25,277 nt of DNA from Chara braunii (Eukaryota; Streptophyta; Charophyceae; Charales; Characeae): positions 1,401,849 to 1,427,125 of the forward strand of contig BFEA01000192.1 of NCBI GenBank assembly GCA_003427395.1, read 5' to 3'. This document shows positions 19,287 to 25,277 of this stretch, piece after piece. The position numbers were made by a program, and so were the translations under genes. The notes under the pieces were generated by a model. The model was not told the origin of the DNA. It ran no database searches and saw only the letters and a program-made list of their open reading frames with translations. Each line of letters begins with the position of its first letter. Position 1 is the stretch's first letter.

Positions 19287-19583
19287 TGCAGGCGTGTATG
19301 CCTGTCTCCGTCCATGCATATACGCAGGTGACGAACTCGCGCGCAGGCGCGGAGTTTGAAATCTGTGCAATGTGTCCGAAATATACATAGGGTGCTTCCA
19401 CAGGTTTGATATCCACAGATATCCACAGATCTCGGCATAACCTACTGGAAGGCCTTCCTTTTGCTCAGCCGTAGAGATTGCCAAAGCAATCCAGTCCGTA
19501 CTGCAACGACGACCGCGAACCGCGACACCTTCCGTCATCCCTATTCGCTTTAGCCCTAACAACTGACATCCTTATGCCGTTCG

Positions 19584-19967
19584 TTGCCATGGTCGGTATC
19601 TTTCCTTTGCCGTTATCCGCAGAGCAACACACAGTACGTGCTTCGGGAGTTTGACACAAATGTCACTGGTTCAGTGGACTACCACCGTCCTCGCGCGCTA
19701 CTTGCTTTTCAGACAAACACAAAGAAACACACCGCACCATGCCGTGCGCATTTCTCTAATGTGCACGAGATAGTACAACATAGTTCACTTGGTTACTACT
19801 GCCCTCGCACGATTGATCCGTTTTTGAATTCTATGGTGGCCAAGGAAACATTTGCCGCTGAGGGAATGCATCCATCTTTCCATTACGGATGTATTCGTTT
19901 GAACTCCGCCGCCACTTGTGCGAGCGCCAGAAACAAGAAAAAAGAAGTGTTAACTAATTGGAACTGA
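19584..19967 (+). CDS. Unrecognised open frame
   Basis: One hundred and twenty-seven codons if TTG is allowed, fewer from the first ATG. Segments such as REFDTNVTGSVDYHRPR and VAKETFAAEGMHPSFHYG look protein-like. No motif I recognise, no clear splice sites, no neighbour to support it. It may be a decayed mobile-element remnant or chance. Confidence 0.2.
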   Translation: MPWSVSFLCRYPQSNTQYVLREFDTNVTGSVDYHRPRALLAFQTNTKKHTAPCRAHFSNVHEIVQHSSLGYYCPRTIDPFLNSMVAKETFAAEGMHPSFHYGCIRLNSAATCASARNKKKEVLTNWN

Positions 19968-20995
19968 ACGCGATGAGGAGCCACTCGGCGCACGTAAATG
20001 GTATGAAGCGAGTAACGCGGGTCTCCGGTTCACACGTCCTTACCAAAGGACGTGAAGAACAATGATGCGCACAATACATGGACATGAGAGGGAAGCGATC
20101 GCAGATATGCCCACAACAAGTTCAGCGTAAGAACATTTCGTGAAAAACGAGGGGGCTGCGGAGAAAGGGGACGCAGAGCCGGGGCAAGTTGAGAAACTTT
20201 CGGTGTACGCCACCGTGAGAACTTATCTCACGTCATAACCCCACACATAATCGCAAAACGAGAAAATAGACACCTTCCGTCTATTACAGCCATTGTGATC
20301 AAATTTCTGAAAGGCTGCTAACCCTACGTTGAAGTTACGAAATTGAAGGTGGCGATTACCCGCCAACTGTCGGTCACAATTCCTTAGTAACAGAAGCAGC
20401 GCCAACAACAACAGGTACTAAGACATAAGTCGCGAGTTCGAGACACACTTAAAGGACACCTTTGGAGCTAGCGAAGATACAGGTGCAATGAGAGTCGGCA
20501 ATGCAAACACTAAGCATTGCTTTTACGAAGCAGAAGCAGAATGTTGGAGTTGGGGGGAAGGGTCCACCGGAGGGAGAAAAAAGATACGCAGTTGTTTTCA
20601 TTCTTCGTTCCATCAACGCCTGCTTTCTTTTGCAACAAGGAGCTCTCCATCGACATATCGCGCGGCGTCACCATTGAACCATGCGTGCACTACATGAACG
20701 CACAGACTGTCGAGGAGGCACGGCATCACCGACGCACATAATCGCACTTACAAACCACCCTGTCGAAGACGAGACGGCACTTCTAAGACGATCTACAATA
20801 CAATCACCCCAGTTCTGTCTGAACCCAAAGATCACGCGGCTAGGGATATGCCCGAAGGATTTTCCAGGCGCATTTTCCAGGCCCGCCATCAGCGTACACA
20901 CACAAACTACCAACGCCGCCTTTCCTGGCTGCCGACCAACACCCACTTCCCAATCAGAGTACTCCATAGAGGCATTCCCGACCGCGACTACACAA
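19968..20995. other. Non-coding stretch, no recognised gene
   Basis: CpG-rich unique sequence. An inverted pair CACGTCCTT/AAGGACGTG at 20033-20052 forms a 9-bp stem with a tiny loop. Open frames up to 145 codons run into the following microsatellite and are not convincing. Confidence 0.3.
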
Positions 20996-21013
20996 CTCTC
21001 TCTCTCTCTCTCC

Positions 21014-21045
<32 letters not shown>

Positions 21046-21046
21046 T
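20996..21046. repeat. (CT)n(CA)n compound microsatellite
   Basis: CT repeats of about 32 bp with one CCC interruption, then CA repeats. It is followed by an alternating GCGC/CGCG purine-pyrimidine tract (21059-21077) that could adopt Z-DNA. Confidence 0.95.
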
Positions 21047-21327
21047 AGACGCCGGCAAACGCGCGCGCGTGCGCACGCAAAGACTCACAGGCATAAAATA
21101 AACACGCTCCCACATTAATAAACACACGGAGACGGGGACACCTGCATGCGCACGCACAAACGTAACAGACAACACAAACGCGTCCTCTTGCTGTCTATGA
21201 CGCACAAGTACTCTACTATAATATTCTACAGTGCAGGGATAAATGCTTCATTCAAAAGTGGAATGGGGAGACAGCGCGACCGGAAGAGAGCGAGACGGAA
21301 GCAATTTATGGGCTTGGCGCGACCTAC

Positions 21328-21768
21328 CTCGCTGTACACCTCGGCTCTTCCTCCAGATGGCTTGGACATAGAGTCCTGCGTGACAGAGCTCATCGCCTGC
21401 GACTCCCCAACCCCGCTCAGCCTTTCCTGGTTCTCAGAGTCGCTAGAATGGGTGCTGCTGTTGGGATTGAAGAGCCGACCGTTCCTGCTCCTGTTGCTAT
21501 TGCGGGGACCTCCGGCCCCTACACCCCCCGGATTGGATCGGGCACGTGCGGCAGTCACGCGCGACTGCCCTCCACCCACTCCCGCCCCGCCGTCCACCAA
21601 TCGCCCTTGCTGCTGTGAACTGCCCGACGAACTCCCTGCCACTCCCGCGCCCTCGCCGACAACCCGCCACTCGCTCTTCCTACCATGCGCTTGCTGCATT
21701 CCCTGCATGCTTGGCCCAGTTTGGATTTGCACCCCAACCGCGCTCTCCATCTGCAGCTCCTTGAGCTG
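21328..21768 (-). CDS. Gly/Ser-rich exon of a minus-strand gene, possibly 5' part
   Basis: On the minus strand a frame of 147 codons runs from an acceptor-like CGCCATCTAG (AG at 21770-21769) to a strong donor GAG|GTAGGT (intron from 21327), in phase 0 at both ends. It starts QLKELQMESAVGVQIQTG; the ATG at 21750 could be the true start instead, giving 141 codons. The middle is Gly/Ser/Arg-rich and disordered (GSSSGSSQQQGR, ARARSNPGGVGAGG), then NSSTHSSDSENQERL and an end at AEVYSE. A disordered N-terminal part before a coiled coil would fit the phase-0 exons at 10702 and 2871 on the same strand, but the link is inferred. The opposite strand is also open here (Pro/Ala-rich), as expected for GC-rich DNA. 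Confidence 0.55.
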
Positions 21769-22240
21769 CTAGATGGCGGACGCTCGTAACGAAGCTCGCC
21801 CCTACTTTTTCCTCTCCTTGTACCCCTTCCACCCTCTCACCCTCCCTCGCTCGGTCGCGAGCTCGCTCTTCCAGCTCGATCCTACGACGAAGCCACCCCT
21901 CTTTTTCTTTTCCCTCCCCCCCTCTCCCACCCCCCCGCACCCCCAAGCGGGGGAGCTCCGATCCCTACCGACAACTTCCCAGACCTGCGGTTCTCGATAT
22001 CAGTGAGGACGGAGTTATCCAATATGCGGGAACACCTACCGTCTGCGGCTTACGCATCGCAACTTAGTTAATGAGCGCCATACGCCCTCCTCATTATCGA
22101 TCCGTCGACGACCTTCCACTCCCCCCTCTCCACTCCAGCAAAAAAAGGTGATCCTCGAAAAATAATCACCACTTCTACCTTCTCCTACGTTCACTTACGA
22201 CATTTAAGCGGTGGCCCATACGTAAAATAATCCCCACACG

Positions 22241-22245
<5 letters not shown>
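21769..22245. other. Upstream flank of the 21328-21768 exon
   Basis: C-rich and CT-rich on the + strand (21810-21955, with CCCCCC runs), therefore G/GA-rich on the minus strand. A minus-strand frame here (EERARDRAREGERVEGVQGE) is Arg/Glu-rich but in a different phase. If the ATG at 21750 is a true start, this is its 5' flank. Confidence 0.35.
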
Positions 22246-22331
<86 letters not shown>

Positions 22332-22332
22332 N

Positions 22333-22415
<83 letters not shown>

Positions 22416-22427
22416 CTCGCTCTCTCC
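22246..22427. repeat. Very long (CT)n microsatellite
   Basis: About 180 bp of almost pure CT with an N at 22332, by far the longest dinucleotide tract in the window. On the minus strand it is (GA)n and lies about 480 bp upstream of the possible start at 21750. GAGA tracts of this kind are bound by BBR/BPC proteins in plants (established knowledge); relevance here is inference. The true length may be misassembled. Confidence 0.95.
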
Positions 22428-22693
22428 CACACAGGTACCGCCTTGCCCTGCCTCCTCCGCCGACTGCCTACACCTCTTCCGCTCACGAACGAGCCACAAA
22501 AATTCTGGCCCGCATACCAATCAGAAATGAAGTCCGAGGTATCATCCGTTGCGGCCGCAAAGGAGAGCATCCACTGCCAACATAAGTGCCAGGACCAACG
22601 AATACAGGGTTCAATTGCCTCCAACTACACCTGACAACTCCATTACCACTTCTCCATACTTCGTATCGTCCTAAAAGAACAACCCTTACGACG

Positions 22694-22915
22694 ATGTCCC
22701 CAAGCAGCCCCACCAAAGAGAGGATGACAGAGGACTGCCTTGGCTCCCGTACCTCTCTTGACGGAAAGCAAAAGAACAGAGGGGAGGAGTCCAACACGAA
22801 TGGGAGAGTGATGAAAAGCAGGTCGAAAGTGCGGCAGAGAGAAAACCAGAAGCGGTCGAAGAAGAAAGGACCCCCAGTGAAGAGAACCAGACCGGAGGAC
22901 CTGACAAGGCCTTGA
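22694..22915 (+). CDS. Small basic open frame
   Basis: ATG at 22694 opens 73 codons to TGA at 22915. The product is hydrophilic and strongly basic at its end: SPSSPTKERMTEDCLG, then KSRSKVRQRENQKRSKKKGP, then KRTRPEDLTRP. The KRSKKK and KRTRP clusters resemble nuclear localisation signals. Possibly an exon of a plus-strand gene, with the frame at 23185-23554 as another part. The reverse strand is also open over this stretch. Confidence 0.3.
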   Translation: MSPSSPTKERMTEDCLGSRTSLDGKQKNRGEESNTNGRVMKSRSKVRQRENQKRSKKKGPPVKRTRPEDLTRP

Positions 22916-23184
22916 GGTGACTGAAGCACTGAAGAGATTTAGGGAAGATGCGCGGCCGATTAGGTCTCCTCAGCTGATGGATGCTTCTCAGATGTGACTA
23001 CGTACGTGGAAGAAGGAATGGATAGAAGGAAGGGAGACATCACTGCTAGCCTTCGCTGGCTCTCAACTCAATTTTAAACGATCTTCCCACAGGTCCCGTG
23101 GTGATCCAATAGACGTCGTCAACCCCACACCCTGGAAAAACGGATCCACAACAATGTCTGGGCCGAATGACAGACGATCATATG

Positions 23185-23554
23185 AACACTTGCCCGCCAG
23201 CACTGCCGGATATGCCCCAAAATTGAAAGAAAACCCTCGCGATATACATACAGTCCTTGCGTCATCCGACAAGCTGGACCTTCCTTTTCAGACACAGAAC
23301 TTCCCACTAGAGAAGAAATAGCGAGGACGCCGGATGCCGCTCCAGGTCGGCCACAACAAGTGCAGCATCAGAAAAACGATCAATCAGCAATAAACCGTCG
23401 GGAGAAGAGGGGCGGAGCCGAGAGAGAGAAGCGGAGTCGATATGAAGAGGGGAAGCGAATAGATAGCGGAGGAAAAATGGAGGCGACCGCAGATGTCTTC
23501 GTGGTATTCTCAAAACAATCAGCAGATTACGCAGCGATGAGCGCTGACAAATAA
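23185..23554 (+). CDS. Unrecognised plus-strand open frame, possible last exon
   Basis: About 122 codons without a stop, ending TAA. The translation contains GPSFSDTELPTREEIARTPD, then a charged stretch (AINRREKRGGAEREKRSRYE) and an end ATADVFVVFSKQSADYAAMS. There is no ATG at the left edge, so it would be an internal or last exon. A minus-strand frame at 23063-23272 (SRGFSFNFGAYPAVLAG, then FGPDIVVDPFFQGVGL) also looks protein-like, so strand choice is uncertain. No family recognised. Confidence 0.25.
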
Positions 23555-23621
23555 CCCCAAACCACCGAACTTGCCCGTGTGAAGAAAAGGGAAAGGGAAA
23601 GACGCAGAGACAGAAAGAAAG

Positions 23622-23700
23622 AAAGCGAAAGAGAGAGAGAAGAGAGGAAGAGAGAGAGAGAGAGAGAGTGACCGAGAGGAGAGACAAAGAGAGTGACCGG
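23622..23700. repeat. (GA)n-rich tract with GTGACCGAGAGGA/GTGACCGGGAGAG duplication
   Basis: Imperfect GA repeats with two copies of GAGAGTGACCG(A/G)GAG around 23662 and 23690. Confidence 0.8.
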
Positions 23701-23988
23701 GAGAGACAAAGGTCGATGGGGAATGCAGGGCTGCTATTGTGGACGACGTGAGGAAGAATACCAGCGTGAAAAGAGGAAAGGCGGAGCCGCGCCGATGATC
23801 TGCACACGCGCGCACTTCACCCCCTATCACCGGCATGGACAGAAAACCACCACCAGCCCAACTCCGTCTCCCAACTCCAGCTTTGCCAAGCCTCCGACGG
23901 GAAGAACAAGGCGCCGGCCAACAAACCAAATCGCCAAACAACCGCATGCCAAGGGAACGGGAAAAGTAACCCCTGCACAGGAGGCGCG

Positions 23989-24537
23989 ATGGCCTGGGTC
24001 ACGCCCCCCGCTTGTCTGCCTGCCCGCCTGCCCGCCCGCCCGCCCGCCTGCCAGCTCCGGAAACCATCTATGAAAACGAAGGAATACCGCGATGGCGTTC
24101 CGCGCCCACCGCACCTCCGCCCCTGCCCTTCCCCGCAGTCGCGCTACGACAACATACCGGTGATGAAATCAAACCGAGGCTCCAAAAACTCCCACACGAG
24201 CCTCAACTCCCCGACACGGAGCGCAGCTGGACACAGGCACGCAACTGATGGCAGATTAGGGAACAGTCAGGTCAGCCGGACGGCTCCCACACCCTCTCCC
24301 GTGGCATCCTCGAGTCTGTCTGATGAGGACAGCTCCGCGACGCGCAACCTTACGAAGAGCCGCCGGGGGACCACTCACGCTCTAGAGCTCTTGGGCCCGG
24401 CTACTGTCTATGCGCTGATGGAGTTGCGCAGAACCACTGGTGCAGAGGCAAGTTCCCGCATACCCCAAATAAATAAAAGGCCTGGGTGGTATAATCGGAC
24501 AACCCGACCCGCCATCCTACTCGCATACACAATGTAG
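23989..24537 (+). CDS. Unrecognised Ser/Thr/Arg-rich open frame (182 codons)
   Basis: ATG at 23989 to TAG at 24537, the longest open frame outside microsatellites. Its beginning (PACLPARLPARPPAC) comes from a tandem (CGCC)-type minisatellite at about 24012-24050. The rest is SKNSHTSLNSPTRSAAGH, then PTPSPVASSSLSDEDSSATR and LELLGPATVYALMELRR. A + strand AAATAAATAAA follows near 24468. Composition suggests a disordered protein or exon, but GC-rich DNA yields long frames by chance. No homology recognised. Confidence 0.25.
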   Translation: MAWVTPPACLPARLPARPPACQLRKPSMKTKEYRDGVPRPPHLRPCPSPQSRYDNIPVMKSNRGSKNSHTSLNSPTRSAAGHRHATDGRLGNSQVSRTAPTPSPVASSSLSDEDSSATRNLTKSRRGTTHALELLGPATVYALMELRRTTGAEASSRIPQINKRPGWYNRTTRPAILLAYTM

Positions 24538-24596
24538 GTCCTCCAAATCCAAAGACAAAGATAATGAATGTGAAACTTCAGTTACACCCAGAAAAA

Positions 24597-24668
24597 GATG
24601 GCTCCCGAAAAAGAAAAAGAAAAAAAAAGATGGCTCCCGAAAAAGAAAAAGAAAAAAAAAGATGGCAT
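24597..24668 (+). repeat. Perfect 32-bp tandem repeat
   Basis: GATGGCTCCCGAAAAAGAAA followed by AGAAAAAAAAA-type sequence occurs at 24597 and 24629 without mismatch, with a third start (GATGGC) at 24661. Confidence 0.95.
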
Positions 24669-25230
24669 GGCAGCTGGGCACACTCCAGATGCAACTTCCA
24701 CGTTGTCCGGGACACGTTAGGCATGGAGCTTCCGTGTACACCCAAATCACTGGGTCGGCCGAAGCTGCTGCGCTGCGCAACATTTCACTAATTGACTGAG
24801 AGCGGTAGCGCAGCCAAGGGTAGGCCCGGGTCGTCCCCGTTTTTTTGCTTATTTGGAACTTGCTCGAATTGGCCCGGGCGGTACCGAGACGTTTTTGAGC
24901 CTTTTGGGGCCTTCGCCACACAGACTCTTGAAAGAGGAACTCTTGCGTCGGTGCTGCTTGCTCAAGCCAACGAGATGCAGAAAGGACAAACATTTAATTT
25001 TGTCGTTTTGTGAGCGGTTTTAGCTGACAGCTCTTGAGAATCATGACTCCTTCAAGGGGTCGGACGCTTGAAAAGCCGAGGGTTGCAGGCTGGGAAACTA
25101 AGTTTTTCAAGAGTTCCCTGTTGAAGATGAATTCAACTCTTGAAAAGGTCTGACAGCTCTTGAATCATTTCACTGTTTCAAGAGTGGTGTGGCGAGGCCC
25201 ATAATCAGGGGCATTTTATTGGGGGGACGA
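24669..25230. other. Right-end stretch with CTCTTGAA octamer cluster
   Basis: No gene recognised; a 73-codon + strand frame at 24792-25013 is unconvincing. CTCTTGAA or its complement TTCAAGAG occurs exactly at 24925, 25106, 25137, 25157 and 25177. A diverged direct repeat CTGACAGCTCTTGA occurs at 25024 and 25151. Confidence 0.6.
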
Positions 25231-25232
25231 AG

Positions 25233-25277
<45 letters not shown>
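25231..25277. repeat. (CT)n microsatellite at window end
   Basis: Uninterrupted CT dinucleotides up to the last base, so the window is cut inside the repeat. Confidence 0.95.

Noticed and set aside
19017-19562. Minus-strand open frame of 181 codons
   Set aside because: It crosses the (CT)n(GT)n microsatellite as an Arg/Glu and Thr/His repeat; flanking parts show no recognised domain.
22175-22624. Minus-strand open frame of 149 codons
   Set aside because: Most of it is an Arg/Glu run from the 180-bp (CT)n tract; an N lies inside.

Overview
This window looks like nuclear DNA of a streptophyte, most likely a charophyte alga such as Chara or another plant with a large, repeat-filled genome. The identification is an inference. 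It rests on: (i) a fragment of a plant-type mitochondrial nad2 gene read in the standard code at 1140-1451; (ii) GT-AG splice-like boundaries around short coding blocks; (iii) many compound (CT)n/(CA)n microsatellites; and (iv) no bacterial-style gene packing. I see no rRNA, CRISPR array, intact tRNA or intact transposase/reverse transcriptase. Single N bases occur at 1404, 3515, 6820 and 22332.

Layout, left to right. 1-1013 is a GA-rich compound minisatellite after a G-run-rich start. 1140-1451 is the nad2 insertion. 2038-2097, 2871-2969 and 10702-10950 are minus-strand coding blocks, each with splice-like flanks and all in phase 0; two are coiled-coil-like and the leftmost ends in a stop codon. 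A fourth phase-0 minus-strand block lies at 21328-21768. The simplest reading is one minus-strand gene spread over almost 20 kb, with introns of about 7.7 and 10.4 kb holding most of the rest of the window. At least the three left blocks fit together well; the link to the fourth is weaker.

Inside those putative introns are further structures. 5.6-7.8 kb has a duplicated 220-bp unit, a 68-bp repeat pair, a series of GTGGCGC boxes about 60 bp apart, and a second minus-strand gene candidate (6744-6133) with two strong CAG|GTAAGT donor sites. 8.8-10.1 kb has dispersed and tandem repeats. 13.3-15.4 kb has several local duplications, one of which may be a duplicated plus-strand exon. 15.8 kb has a pair of hairpin-bearing 47-bp repeats. 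17.34-17.40 kb has a degenerate tRNA-like element. 17.98-18.77 kb is a large imperfect palindrome.

The right end (22.6-24.5 kb) has several plus-strand open frames of basic or Ser/Thr-rich character that may be exons but are unrecognised. The last few hundred bases hold a cluster of CTCTTGAA octamers in both orientations and a terminal (CT)n tract. No protein here could be assigned a biochemical function apart from the nad2 remnant. The most interesting structures are the split coiled-coil gene, the large palindrome, and the repeated pattern of short local duplications with splice-like edges.
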